64,000 nucleotides of DNA from Synechococcus sp. RedBA-s (GTDB taxonomy: Bacteria; Cyanobacteriota; Cyanobacteriia; PCC-6307; Cyanobiaceae), in NCBI RefSeq assembly GCF_024345495.1, contig NZ_JAGQBF010000001.1, positions 1 to 64,000 on the forward strand, in the 5' to 3' direction. The notes below the pieces were generated by a model. The model ran no database searches. It had not been told where the DNA came from and saw only the letters and a list, made by a program, of their open reading frames with translations. Position 1 is the stretch's first letter. Each line of letters opens with the position of its first letter. Of the stretch, positions 1 through 8,226 are shown one piece after another. Both the position numbers and the translations under genes were made by a program.

Positions 1-1
1 T

Positions 2-118
2 GTGTTGACGCAGGAGGCCGATCAGCTCACGATGGAGCCGGGTCTGGGGATCCACTGGGGATTGGATTGGTTTCGCAGCCCCAAGCTCCCATGGCTCCCT
101 GCCCACCCCATTGACTGA
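2..118 (+). CDS. C-terminal end of an unidentified protein (partial)
   Basis: A reading frame enters from the left edge and stays open for 38 codons to a TGA at 116-118. Its composition (many Trp, Leu and Pro, ending ..PAHPID) looks like a protein tail, but I recognise no domain. It ends where the IS3-like relic on the other strand begins, so it may be a gene cut by an insertion or part of a mobile element. The bases at the very start (gttgacgc) resemble the gttgac motifs near both ends of the IS at 1844-3173. Identity and reality are both uncertain. Confidence 0.25.
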   Translation: MLTQEADQLTMEPGLGIHWGLDWFRSPKLPWLPAHPID

Positions 119-229
119 GACGCATGCTGTTGCAAGGGTCCTCAGACTTGTGTCGGGCAGTCAGCTGATCGCCTCCATGGCGACCCTGGCCTTGAACTCG
201 GGGCTGTGCGTGCGGCGCTTGCTCAACTC
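115..229 (-). pseudogene. IS3-family transposase OrfA relic
   Basis: Read on the minus strand from a TTG at 226, the frame gives SKRRTHSPEFKARVAMEAIS and then a stop. This is the conserved N-terminus of IS3-family OrfA, the helix-turn-helix protein that binds the IS ends. After the stop the match decays. Further bases down to about 119 can still be read as a damaged version of the usual QVSQW segment. No OrfB part follows. It is a short dead remnant on the left flank of the RTX gene. The match is from memory of the family, so boundaries are approximate. Confidence 0.5.
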
Positions 230-454
230 CTTCGGAGAAGGCGTCGCCAACGGTGGGAGCCCCTTCTCAGGGGCGGTGCCCCGCCTCAGAGGTTAACGAT
301 GGGGCCTGTCCAGAAAACCCAGTCCACCTCACCCGCTTAGGCTCCGAAAGGCCGCTCAAGCAACCTACTATCTAATCAGCAAGAAATATTTCATCTCTTA
401 CTTAACAACCCATTTCTCGGATAATAATGAAATTGCTTGCGTAAGTAATGCTTC

Positions 455-1309
455 ATGGCTTCAACTCCATCCGCCGTCAGAAATACCCCAGCCGTTGGAG
501 ACGATGGCGTCGTTAGATTTTCCATAGAAAGCGACGATGTCAACCTGAACGACTTTATTGGAGTAACCAATGGAACCGGAAGCCTAGTCGCGATGCTTGA
601 TGGCGATGACGTAGTTATCGCATCTGAGAAGGAAATTACTGGCAGTTACGCTAACCGTGTCGGCGGCAATAAAGGCAACGACGTACTAAATGGAAGCAGT
701 TTTCAAGATCAATTCCTTGGAGGCCAGGGGGATGATTTTGTTTCAGGCCTTGGAGGCGATGATTTCCTGAACGGCAATCTTGGAAGCGATGCAGTAAGAG
801 GAGGTGATGGCAATGATGTAGTCAGAGGTGGACAAGGCCTTGATCTGCTCTACGGGGGCAGCGGCGACGACATACTGACTGGCGATTTTGACAATGACGA
901 CTTGAGAGGAGATGAGGGTAGGGATATTTTTGGAATAAGAACAGAAACGGATGCCTTTGGAGACATAAATAAAATTGATCATATCGTGGACTTCACTGCA
1001 GGTCAAGACCGGATTGCCATTAAAGGTATTAACTCATTTTTTGATTTAACCTTCATCCAGGAGACAGCTCCAGATTTCGAAGAACAGCCTGATGGAAATT
1101 TCGAGAAGAATGACAACATCCCGGGCGTATCAGTAATAGCCTTAATTGACGGCTCTCAAAAATATTTATGCTTTATCCGAAATGTCACGTTAGAACAAGT
1201 CCAATCAAGTGCTAATTTTATCACTGGCACCACGGCCGACGACTTGTTTAGCAAACTTACCCCTGATGCATTCCTTCAAAATCCTAACCTTATCCAATCT
1301 TATCTTTAA
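455..1309 (+). CDS. RTX (hemolysin-type) calcium-binding repeat protein
   Basis: This 284-residue acidic protein carries glycine- and aspartate-rich nonapeptides of the GGxGxDxxx type at about residues 70-158 (for example GGQGDDFVS, GGSGDDILT). In this family they fold into a parallel beta-roll that binds Ca2+ outside the cell. There is no N-terminal signal peptide. The C-terminal 120 residues lack repeats and end in hydrophobic residues, as expected for an uncleaved type I secretion signal. The natural exporter candidate is the ABC/HlyD pair at 8223-12355. The gene is AT-richer than its surroundings and is bounded on both sides by IS relics. The ATG at 455 has no clear Shine-Dalgarno sequence. 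Its function (surface adhesion or S-layer-like role) is inferred only. Confidence 0.85.
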   Translation: MASTPSAVRNTPAVGDDGVVRFSIESDDVNLNDFIGVTNGTGSLVAMLDGDDVVIASEKEITGSYANRVGGNKGNDVLNGSSFQDQFLGGQGDDFVSGLGGDDFLNGNLGSDAVRGGDGNDVVRGGQGLDLLYGGSGDDILTGDFDNDDLRGDEGRDIFGIRTETDAFGDINKIDHIVDFTAGQDRIAIKGINSFFDLTFIQETAPDFEEQPDGNFEKNDNIPGVSVIALIDGSQKYLCFIRNVTLEQVQSSANFITGTTADDLFSKLTPDAFLQNPNLIQSYL

Positions 1310-1339
1310 TATCCAATGATTCTTCACTGCCTCCAGGCG

Positions 1340-1680
1340 CGTGCGCATCCCTTCAGAGGCAACGGATCACGAGATCAGCCATGGCCGCGACAACACTTGG
1401 ACGCTCAGGGCCAAATAGACCAAGAACACGTCAGTGTTAACTAGCTCGGCGCCAGCTGGATCGTTGAGGTGAGAAAAACCGGCAGCCGCGACGGCCAGCC
1501 GTTCCAAGCCGCCACCCTGTTTCTCTCCTAGCACCAGTCGCACCACCCCAGAAGGGCTGCTGCGACTGGTGCTAGGAGGCCGTTGCACGAATAAACAGTC
1601 CACCTCTGCCGTGAAAGCCCTGGCGTGGATCGGACCTGCTGCGATTCCACCGTCGGCGCTCTGACTACGGCGCCTTCATC
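1340..1680 (+). pseudogene. ISAs1-family transposase relic, frame-broken
   Basis: Three short stretches in three successive frames read as the C-terminal third of an ISAs1-type transposase. They are SHGRDNTWTLRAK near 1375-1415, SWIVEVRKTGSRDGQPFQ near 1453-1510, and RTTPEGLLRLV near 1540-1575. The HGR motif and the following beta-strand block are typical of that family. At least two frameshifts and several stops separate them, so the gene is dead. The N-terminal part is missing, apparently lost between here and the RTX gene. Identification rests on motif recall, not alignment. Confidence 0.45.
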
Positions 1681-1723
1681 TGTTGGCAGCCCCCGGCGGG
1701 AGCCACCGGGGGCCAGGGGGCCT

Positions 1724-1843
1724 TTATGTCAACGTCCAGCTGAATTTGAACAACTTGAGGAGGTTGTGGCCTGTGCTCATCAGCGACCACTCTCCGTTCA
1801 CCTTCTGACGCCCCCTCAGCAGGAAGCGCCGCAGGCTGCCCGG
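1724..1843 (-). pseudogene. IS1182-family transposase relic, C-terminal piece
   Basis: On the minus strand this reads GSLRRFLLRGRQKVNGEW, continues with a TGHNLLKLFK-like stretch, and ends in TAA at 1724-1726. This is the characteristic C-terminus of IS1182-type transposases (FLLRGLEKVxGEWSLxxxxHNLxK). The frame is interrupted at 1843 by the inverted repeat of the IS at 1844-3173. A further piece that probably belongs to the same gene lies beyond that IS, on the same strand, at about 3182-3500. Confidence 0.55.
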
Positions 1844-1892
1844 TGTCAACTACGTAGGCGGCGCGTTGACTCGTCAGTCTTGTTACTCCTAG
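1844..1892 (+). repeat. Left terminal inverted repeat of the IS
   Basis: The first 18 bases (tgtcaactacgtaggcgg) match the right end perfectly in inverted orientation. Similarity continues with gaps through a cgcgttg block and on to gttac near 1886. It is the probable transposase binding site and also lies directly upstream of the transposase start. Confidence 0.75.
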
Positions 1893-1925
1893 GATCTGTG
1901 TTGACTCACTGAAAATGCTCCTTTT

Positions 1926-3133
1926 GTGGATCGCTCGACATCAGCTGATCCCAGGGCCCAGCGTCTGCGGCGCCAGCAGCTTCTGGAGGCTGCCCGCAGC
2001 CGTTACCCAACCTTGAGCTATCAGGAGAAGGGTGCCCTGGTGGATGAGCTGGTTGAGCTGAGCGGGTTCCACCGCAAATCGGTGCTGACGCTGGTCACGA
2101 TTCAGCTGAGGTTGGCAGGAGCCGCCGCTATGGCCCGGAGGTGGTTCAGCTGTTGGAAACGCTCTGGGAGGCGAGTGACCATCTCTGCGGTAAACGCCTG
2201 GCGGCGGTACTTCCCACACTGATGACGGCGCTGGAGCGCCATGGCCATTGGCAAGTTGATTCGGATCTACGGCAAAAGCTGCTGCAGATCAGCCCGGCGA
2301 CGATGGATCGACTGCTGGCACCCGCCCGCTCTGCCCAGGGCGGTCAGCATCGCCGCCGCCGTACACGCGTTGTCACGGGGGTACGGCGGCGTACCACGGT
2401 GCGCACGTTCAACGGCTGGAAAGGCGTCGAGCCGGGCTGGTTTGAGATGGACCTGGTGGCCCACTGCGGCGGGCGTATGGAGGGCCCGTTCCTGTGGACA
2501 CTGGTACTCACCGATGTGGCGAGCGGCTGGAGCGAATGTGTGCCCTTGCCCAGCCGCGATGGGCTGATGGTGCGCTCTGCGCTGCAGGAGCTGCAGACGC
2601 TGATGCCACTGCCGCTGCGCGGTCTCGACGTGGATAACGACACGGCATTCATGAACGAGGAGCTTGAGCGCTGGTGCGCCGAGGCTGCCAAACCGGTGGA
2701 GTGAGGTGGACGGAGAAAGCGAACCGAGCAGCGAGACCGATCGATCAGCAAGTAATCAGGAGCTGAACGCCTTTCTGGGCAGCCTACGGCTGCTGTGGCG
2801 GCAGAGCGAACCTGCCAAGCGCGGAGGCTGGGATGTGCCAAAGCGCACCTACCGCACGCGGGTGGATCCGACCCTGGGGTGTTGGCCCCTGGTGTTGCCG
2901 GGCTCATGGCCGATCCCTTGCTCACAGGCCAGCAGGCGATGCCACGGCTGGAGCAGGAGCACCCGGGGCTGTATCTCGGCAGCCTGCGCACGTTGCAGAG
3001 GCGGATGGGTGAGTGGCGCGTTACCCATGCCGAACAGGTGGTCGGCCAGCAGATGGGGGCAATCCGGGACCAGGAAAACAGCCAGCTCAACAGCAAGAAG
3101 TCACTGCAGACCAGGCGTCAACTAGATGGGTAA
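1926..3133 (+). pseudogene. DDE/integrase-core transposase, frameshifted and internally deleted
   Basis: The protein begins in frame at 1926 with a helix-turn-helix-like region (YQEKGALVDELVELSG, FHRKS). It shifts frame near 2100-2140, then runs to 2704 through the catalytic core. There the first Asp sits in FEMDLVAHCGG and the second in LDVDNDTAF. The expected Glu block (..RPYRKNDQAxVEQKNG) is absent: after residues ERWCAEAAKPVE a stop occurs. The following frames (2707-2880 and 2795-3133) resume with the C-terminal winged part (RTYRTRVDP, HPGLYLGSLRTLQRRMGEW). Part of the core is thus missing, with at least three frame changes, so it cannot be active. The family is the one usually labelled 'transposase family protein' with an rve-type core (ISNCY-like). 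Confidence 0.7.
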
Positions 3134-3173
3134 CAAATCACGTGAGGCAACGCGCCCGCCTACGTAGTTGACA
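3124..3173 (-). repeat. Right terminal inverted repeat of the IS
   Basis: The reverse complement of this stretch starts tgtcaactacgtaggcgg, identical to the left end, followed by a matching gcgcgttg block and gttac. Bases just outside the end (ccaggcag) mirror the left flank (ctgcccgg) with one mismatch, so the true element end may lie 8 bp further out on both sides. Confidence 0.7.
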
Positions 3174-3181
3174 CCAGGCAG

Positions 3182-3500
3182 TAGTCCCCGGGTTGGCATG
3201 GCCAGTGGATCGGCTGCCCCCAGTCCCAACGTTTCCGCGTCGAGACTCTGCTCCTGGAGCTTCTGCAGTGCCAGCTCGCGTGCGGTATCGGCGCGTTGCT
3301 GCTTCTGGTGCACCCGGCTGCTGAGCTTTTCTTTGCTGTCGTCGTCGCCTTGCTCGGCCTCCTTGGCGGCAGCTTCCGCCTGCTTCTGGCGCCGACGGGC
3401 TTGGCTGCAGCGGCTTCTGCCTCCAGCTCAACCTTGGCCGGATGGCTGGATTTCAGACGATCCGGGCAGGCAGGCGGTGATTCACAACATCACGACGCTC
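3182..3500 (-). pseudogene. IS1182-family transposase relic, internal coiled-coil piece
   Basis: On the minus strand an Ala/Lys/Glu/Gln-rich coiled-coil-like segment can be read. It starts as KVELEAEAAAAK, shifts by one frame, then continues RRRQKQAEAAAKEAEQGDDD, HQKQQRADTARELALQKL and AADPLAMPTRGLLPG, and runs into the IS end at 3173. It lies upstream of the C-terminal piece at 1724-1843 in the same orientation, as expected if the IS split one transposase gene. Too little remains for a full gene, so a large middle part has been deleted as well. The family assignment depends mostly on the C-terminal piece. Confidence 0.4.
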
Positions 3501-3756
3501 TTGGCGATGGCGATAAGACAACCGGAACCAAGCCCTGATTAGAACTCTGAATCAGACCAGGCCCTGGTCAGATGAGGATCCAGCGCCAGTGGCATCGGGA
3601 CCAGCTCCATCAACGCCAAACCCGGCAGTGGCACAATCCATGGGTTGATCACAAAGCTGTCACACAGCAGAACCGCTTGACAAGCCAAGCTCACCGTACG
3701 GGACAACTAGTTGAAAGCGATGCGGAACTCCCGAAGCTGGACATTCACCCGACCAC
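3501..3756. other. Stretch with no convincing gene before secA
   Basis: No frame here looks like a conserved gene. On the minus strand, 3540-3706 holds an open frame of about 55 codons starting at a TTG, with hydrophobic runs (VLLCDSFVIN, PLPGLALMELVPMPLALDP). It could be a small membrane peptide or simply IS debris. The plus-strand frame at 3572-3793 is its antisense shadow and runs into the 3' end of secA. I see no hairpin followed by a T-run that would clearly end secA transcription. Confidence 0.3.
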
Positions 3757-6603
3757 TCAGGCAGTTGCAGCTGAGGTTTCAAGGCGGGGCTGAAACATGA
3801 ACATCGAATAGATCACGTTGCGACGCATTGAGGTCATCATGTCTAGGAACATGTCATAGCCCTCATTCTTGTATTCGATCAGGGGATCTTTCTGGCCGTA
3901 GCCGCGCAGACCCACGGATTCGCGCAAGGCATCCATGGCCTGGAGATGCTCGCGCCAGAGGGTATCTATCTGCTGGAGGATGAAGAAGCGCTCAGCCTCC
4001 CGCATCAGACCAGGGCGGGACTGATCAATCTGGCTCTCCTTTATGTCATAGGCATTGCGGAGTTGCTCGCGCAGGAAGGCCTTGAGCTCTTCGGTATTGA
4101 GGCCCGCGAGCTGGTCAGGGGTGAGATCCTCCAGTAAGTAAACGAACTCCTGCACCTTGGCCACCAGCTGGCCCAGATCCCATTCCTCGGGGGGGAGGTC
4201 GGGATTCACATAAGCCTCAACGATGTCGGACATGGTGCGCTCGCCGTAGCCGATCACCTGCAGCTTGAGCTCACGGCCTTCAAGCACGCGCCGCCGCTCG
4301 GCATAGACGGCCTTGCGCTGATTGTTCATGACCTCGTCGTACTCGAACACCTGCTTGCGAATGTCGTAGTAGTAGGTTTCCACTTTCTTCTGGGCCCCCT
4401 CCAGCGAGCGGGTGAGCATGCCGGATTCGATCGGCATGTCTTCCTCGACGCGGAAGGCATTCATCAACCCGGCTACGCGATCACCACCGAAGATGCGCAG
4501 CAGGTTGTCTTCCAGCGAGAGGAAAAAGCGAGTACTGCCGGGGTCGCCCTGACGGCCGGCGCGGCCGCGCAGCTGGTTGTCGACCCGGCGTGACTCATGG
4601 CGCTCGGTGCCGATCACATGCAAGCCACCGGCCTGGCGCACCTGCTCCTCCTCCTGCTTCACCACCGCGTCGTACTCGCCGCGCACACGGGCGATCGCCT
4701 GGCGCAGCTGCTGAATCTGGGGATCTTCAGCGGGAGCCTTCTCGGCTGCCTGGGCGATGCGATCTTCCAGCTCCAGAACCGTTAGAGACCTGTCACCCCA
4801 GGACTTCACCAGCTCCCGGGCTAGCTCGCCAAGCTCATGTTCGCTGTCGTCGCTGAGGGCGCAAGGGTAGAGGGAAGCGATGGCCCGCGCCTCACTCGGG
4901 GCCGCCGGCTGCGCCTGTTCTGATTCCTTGCCGAAACCGGCCGCAGCAGCCTGGCGCGGCATGGGAACCGGCAGCTGATGATCCTCCTCAGGACGCACCA
5001 GGCGCGGCAACAGCACTTCCCGCAACTTGAGGCGGGCCATGTAATCGGAGTTGCCACCCAGGATGATGTCGGTACCGCGGCCAGCCATGTTGGTGGCGAT
5101 GGTCACGGCGCCAGCCCGGCCGGCCTGGGCGATGATCTCGGCCTCGCGCTCCACATTCTCGGGCTTGGCATTGAGAAGGTTGTGGGGAATTCCCTGCTCT
5201 GAAAGCAGCCCAGAGAGCAATTCGGACTTTTCGACGCTGGTGGTACCAACCAGGGCCGGGCGGCCAGACTGGTGAATCTCAGCCGTTTCCGTCGCAACGG
5301 CGCGCCATTTGGCAGCTTCGTTCTTATAGACCTGATCCACCAGATCCTGGCGGGAGCGGGGCCGGTTAGTGGGCACCACCGTGACCTCGAGTTTGTAGGT
5401 TTTCTCGAATTCCACTTCCTCAGTTTTGGCGGTGCCGGTCATGCCGGCCAGGCGCGGGTAAAGCAGGAAGAAGTTCTGGTAAGTGATGCTGGCAAGAGTC
5501 TGGGTTTCCGGCTGGATCTCCAGCTCCTCCTTGGCCTCGATCGCCTGGTGCTGCCCATCACTCCAGCGCCGGCCCGGCATCACCCTGCCAGTGAACTCGT
5601 CAACGATCACGGCATCGGAGCCACGCACGATATAATTCACATCACGCACAAAAAGTTCCTTGGCCTTGAGGGAATTAGTGATGTAGTGGGCCCAGGGATC
5701 AGCGGGATCGAACAGGTCGAGCACACCAAGCATCTTCTCTGCCTTGGCATAGCCCTCATCGGTGAGGGTCACATTGCGCTGCTTCTCGTCCACCTCATAA
5801 TCGCCCTCCGGATCGATGCCGTCCTTGGCCATGCCCTGCGCACGTTCCAGGGCTGCGGCAATCTCGGCCGCACGCATGTACTTCTCCTGGGGACGCTCCA
5901 CCTGACCGGAAATAATCAGGGGGGTGCGGGCCTCATCCACGAGGATTGAATCCACCTCATCGATGATGCAGTAGTTGGAATTTCGCTGCACCACCTCCTC
6001 GATGTCGTTGGCCATGTTGTCGCGAAGGTAGTCGAACCCGAGCTCGCTGTTGGTGGCATAGGTGATGTCACAGGCGTAGTTACGGCGCCGATCGAGCGGG
6101 GCCATGTCCTGCTGGATCAGGCCAACGGAGAGGCCTAGGAAGCGATGCACCTGCCCCATCCACTCGGCGTCGCGGCGGGCGAGGTAGTCGTTCACGGTCA
6201 CCACGTGAACACCGGCGCCGGTGAGGGCGTTGAGGTAAGCCGGCAGGGTGGCCACCAGGGTTTTGCCTTCGCCGGTCTTCATCTCGGCGATCTGGCCCTC
6301 GTGCAGCACCATGCCGCCGATCAGCTGCACATCGAAGTGGCGCATGCCCAGCACCCGCTTGCCGGCCTCACGCACCACCGCAAAGGCCTCGGGCAGCAGC
6401 TCATCCAGCAGCTGGCGCTGGCTGGATGTGGAGGCGGTCTTCTCCAGCCGTTGGCGGAACGCGGCGGTTTTGCCGCGCAGCTGATCGTCGCTGAGGGGGG
6501 CTATCTCCTCCTCCAGCAGGTTGATGTCCGAAACAATCGGCTGGTAACGCTTGAGCTTGCGGGCGTTGGGATCACCAAGCAGCAGCTTGAGCATGGATTC
6601 CAT
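3757..6603 (-). CDS. secA: Preprotein translocase ATPase SecA
   Basis: SecA is the motor ATPase that drives unfolded preproteins through SecYEG, here in both plasma and thylakoid membranes. The 948-residue protein has the DEAD motor with Walker [10 protein letters not shown] at about 109-117, and [16 protein letters not shown] near 215. The second nucleotide-binding fold carries [14 protein letters not shown] and the arginine-finger region ([10 protein letters not shown]). The scaffold and wing domains are complete, ending ..MFMFQPRLE. The cysteine-rich zinc tail of E. coli SecA is absent, which is normal for cyanobacterial and plastid SecA. The ATG at 6603 opens the conserved [13 protein letters not shown] start. 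It is transcribed alone, away from the GNAT gene, with about 200 bp between the two divergent starts. Confidence 0.97.
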   Translation of the reverse strand: MESMLKLLLGDPNARKLKRYQPIVSDINLLEEEIAPLSDDQLRGKTAAFRQRLEKTASTSSQRQLLDELLPEAFAVVREAGKRVLGMRHFDVQLIGGMVLHEGQIAEMKTGEGKTLVATLPAYLNALTGAGVHVVTVNDYLARRDAEWMGQVHRFLGLSVGLIQQDMAPLDRRRNYACDITYATNSELGFDYLRDNMANDIEEVVQRNSNYCIIDEVDSILVDEARTPLIISGQVERPQEKYMRAAEIAAALERAQGMAKDGIDPEGDYEVDEKQRNVTLTDEGYAKAEKMLGVLDLFDPADPWAHYITNSLKAKELFVRDVNYIVRGSDAVIVDEFTGRVMPGRRWSDGQHQAIEAKEELEIQPETQTLASITYQNFFLLYPRLAGMTGTAKTEEVEFEKTYKLEVTVVPTNRPRSRQDLVDQVYKNEAAKWRAVATETAEIHQSGRPALVGTTSVEKSELLSGLLSEQGIPHNLLNAKPENVEREAEIIAQAGRAGAVTIATNMAGRGTDIILGGNSDYMARLKLREVLLPRLVRPEEDHQLPVPMPRQAAAAGFGKESEQAQPAAPSEARAIASLYPCALSDDSEHELGELARELVKSWGDRSLTVLELEDRIAQAAEKAPAEDPQIQQLRQAIARVRGEYDAVVKQEEEQVRQAGGLHVIGTERHESRRVDNQLRGRAGRQGDPGSTRFFLSLEDNLLRIFGGDRVAGLMNAFRVEEDMPIESGMLTRSLEGAQKKVETYYYDIRKQVFEYDEVMNNQRKAVYAERRRVLEGRELKLQVIGYGERTMSDIVEAYVNPDLPPEEWDLGQLVAKVQEFVYLLEDLTPDQLAGLNTEELKAFLREQLRNAYDIKESQIDQSRPGLMREAERFFILQQIDTLWREHLQAMDALRESVGLRGYGQKDPLIEYKNEGYDMFLDMMTSMRRNVIYSMFMFQPRLETSAATA

Positions 6604-6799
6604 CGGCCAGGTTGGACCAGCCTAACATCGGAGGCTAGGGCCCTGCTGCCGAGAAGTGAGCTGGGGCAAGGGTTTTGCTACCCGCAGCCCTCACTCACAC
6701 CCCCGCCACCCCAGCCCTAGTCAGTCCACAGGACCCCCCACGCTTCGGCCCTGGAGTGCCCGAGGCAGAGGATCATTAAGTGGACTGATCGACCAGCCC

Positions 6800-7330
6800 T
6801 TGAGCTCAGCAAAACCAGCCACCGCCCACCGGGCGGGTCAGATCCAATTAATCCGTCACCTGCCGGGCTCCCCTGGCCTGCGCCTGGGCCTGGGCCCTGC
6901 AGGCCGTCCACAGGAAGGCATGCGGCAACTGAAATGCCTACTCGATCAGGATAGTTTCTGGGCCCGGGGACGCAGTGTGCGCCAGCTGAGACGGATGCTG
7001 GCAGGCAGTGACGCTGCGGTAACTGCCTGGACATCCTCTGCGATCAGCGATGGCAAGCCGCTTCAGCTGGTGGGTTTCGGGCGAGCTACCAGTGACGGGT
7101 TGTTCCGGGCGGTACTATGGGATGTTGTGGTATCTGCCAGCTACAGAGGGAAGGGGATAGGGCGTCTCATGGTGCGCGCCTTGCTGGAGGCACCTGCCCT
7201 AGTCAAAACCGAACGTGTGTACCTGATGACGACCAGTGGTCAGACCTTCTACCGCCAGCTTGGGTTCAACGAAGTCGGCACTCAAAACCTGCTGGTGATC
7301 AACCAAGGATCAACGAGGTTAAGCGGATGA
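6800..7330 (+). CDS. GNAT-family N-acetyltransferase
   Basis: Members of this family transfer an acetyl group from acetyl-CoA to an amine; the substrate is unknown. The core DVVVSASYRGKGIGRLMVRA holds the acetyl-CoA pyrophosphate-binding R/QxxGxG loop, and FYRQLGF is the typical C-terminal helix-strand. Relatives next to secA are common in marine and freshwater Synechococcus. The frame is open back to an ATG at 6656, but that stretch is Pro/Ser-rich and reads like untranslated DNA. A TTG at 6800 gives a family-typical 176 residues beginning just before the conserved LRLGLGP segment. The start is therefore uncertain by up to 48 codons. The gene ends at the 3' end of the convergent tRNA-Gly. 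Confidence 0.75.
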   Translation: MSSAKPATAHRAGQIQLIRHLPGSPGLRLGLGPAGRPQEGMRQLKCLLDQDSFWARGRSVRQLRRMLAGSDAAVTAWTSSAISDGKPLQLVGFGRATSDGLFRAVLWDVVVSASYRGKGIGRLMVRALLEAPALVKTERVYLMTTSGQTFYRQLGFNEVGTQNLLVINQGSTRLSG

Positions 7331-7393
7331 AGAGATTCGAACTCTCGACCCTCTCCTTGGCAAGGAGATGCTCTACCACTGAGCTACATCCGC
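7322..7393 (-). tRNA. tRNA-Gly (anticodon GCC)
   Basis: The reverse complement folds into a cloverleaf. The acceptor stem is gcggatg/catccgc, the D-arm is gctcagtggtagagc, and the anticodon stem-loop is ctcct-tgcc-aaggag with GCC in the loop. The T-arm is gtcgagagttcgaatctc. The discriminator base is T at 7322 and no CCA is encoded, so the CCA end must be added by tRNA nucleotidyltransferase. It converges on the GNAT gene. Confidence 0.95.
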
Positions 7394-7488
7394 ATATCGT
7401 GGCTGCCCACTCCGGAATCATGCCCCATGGAGGCCCCCCGGGTCAAATCCCAGGGGTACGGGGATGGAGGGGGGGTAAATTAGGAAGG

Positions 7489-8226
7489 ATGACCCCCCAT
7501 CTCGAGAAACTGCCCCCTGAAGTGCTCAAACTGCTCAGCCGCCACAGCCTCCTTCGCAAGCTAGTCCAAGCCGAGGTCGTCCAGGCCGCCGTCGGCACTG
7601 AGGCTCTGAGCGACGCGGAAGCAGAAGAGGCCGCCAAGGCGTTTCGTCAGCGTTTCAACAATCAAAACGAAGAGGCCATCGCTACGTTCACTCAACATCA
7701 GGGGCTAACAAAGGAGGCCTTGGAGTGGCAGATCCAACTCCCCAGCAAGATCAAGCGTCACTGCCTTGAGCACTTCATGGGCAAAGCAGAGTCGCACTTT
7801 CTGAGCCGGAAGAACCAACTCGATCAAGCTGTCTATAGCCTCATCAGGGTTAGAGATCCATATCTGGCACGGGAGCTCTATCTTCGCCTTGACGCTGGAG
7901 AGGCAGATTTTGCAGAACTTGCCTCCACACACTCCGAAGGTATGGAGAAAAGCACGCGGGGAATTGTTGGACCAGCCCCTCTTACCAGAGCACATCCATT
8001 GCTCGCTGAGCGATTGCGAACCAGTACTCCAGGCGAGGTCCAAGAGCCAATCTCTATTGAAGGCTGGTGGCTCATTTTGAGACTAGAAAGTCTTCAGCCA
8101 GCAACCTTTGACGAGAAGTCAGCAGGACGGATGGCTGGAGAGTTGTTTGAACTGTGGGTGCAGGAAGAAACCAGCCGTAGACTTGCCAAACTTCCCATAT
8201 TTAAAGACAACTCTCCCACGGAATGA
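7489..8226 (+). CDS. Parvulin-type (PpiC/SurA-like) peptidyl-prolyl isomerase
   Basis: This 245-residue protein has an N-terminal helical chaperone-like part (residues 1-115, rich in Glu, Gln and Leu). A parvulin-type rotamase domain follows at about 116-220, with characteristic segments DFAELASTHSEG, GIVGPAPL and WWLILRLESLQPATFDE. There is no signal peptide, so it probably acts in the cytoplasm, on or near the exporter. The ATG at 7489 follows an aggaagg stretch. Its stop overlaps the start of the ABC exporter (ATGA), which shows a single transcription unit with 8223-12355. In cyanobacteria similar isomerases sit beside HetC-like exporters. A role in holding or folding the secreted substrate is likely but inferred. 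Confidence 0.8.
   Translation: MTPHLEKLPPEVLKLLSRHSLLRKLVQAEVVQAAVGTEALSDAEAEEAAKAFRQRFNNQNEEAIATFTQHQGLTKEALEWQIQLPSKIKRHCLEHFMGKAESHFLSRKNQLDQAVYSLIRVRDPYLARELYLRLDAGEADFAELASTHSEGMEKSTRGIVGPAPLTRAHPLLAERLRTSTPGEVQEPISIEGWWLILRLESLQPATFDEKSAGRMAGELFELWVQEETSRRLAKLPIFKDNSPTE

Larger units (their letters stand above)
1844..3173 (+). mobile_element. Insertion sequence with terminal inverted repeats and a dead transposase
   Basis: The element is bounded by long imperfect inverted repeats that begin tgtcaactacgtaggcgg on the left and have the same sequence inverted on the right. Inside is one transposase gene with a DDE/integrase core, broken by frameshifts and an internal deletion. The element lies within an IS1182-type transposase relic, pieces of which are read on the minus strand on both sides. 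No clear direct target repeat is visible; the immediate flanks instead look like an extension of the inverted repeat. It is therefore an inactive copy that could move only if a related transposase acted on its ends. Confidence 0.7.

Noticed and set aside
2664-3133. A second, IS21-like transposase after the DDE core
   Set aside because: The RTLQRRMGEW-type segment is better explained as the C-terminus of the same transposase after an internal deletion, since one pair of inverted repeats encloses all of it.
7322-7393. tRNA-Gly as attachment site of the secretion locus
   Set aside because: Islands normally insert at the tRNA 3' end, which here faces the GNAT gene and secA. No repeated tRNA 3' segment or integrase was seen near 13990.
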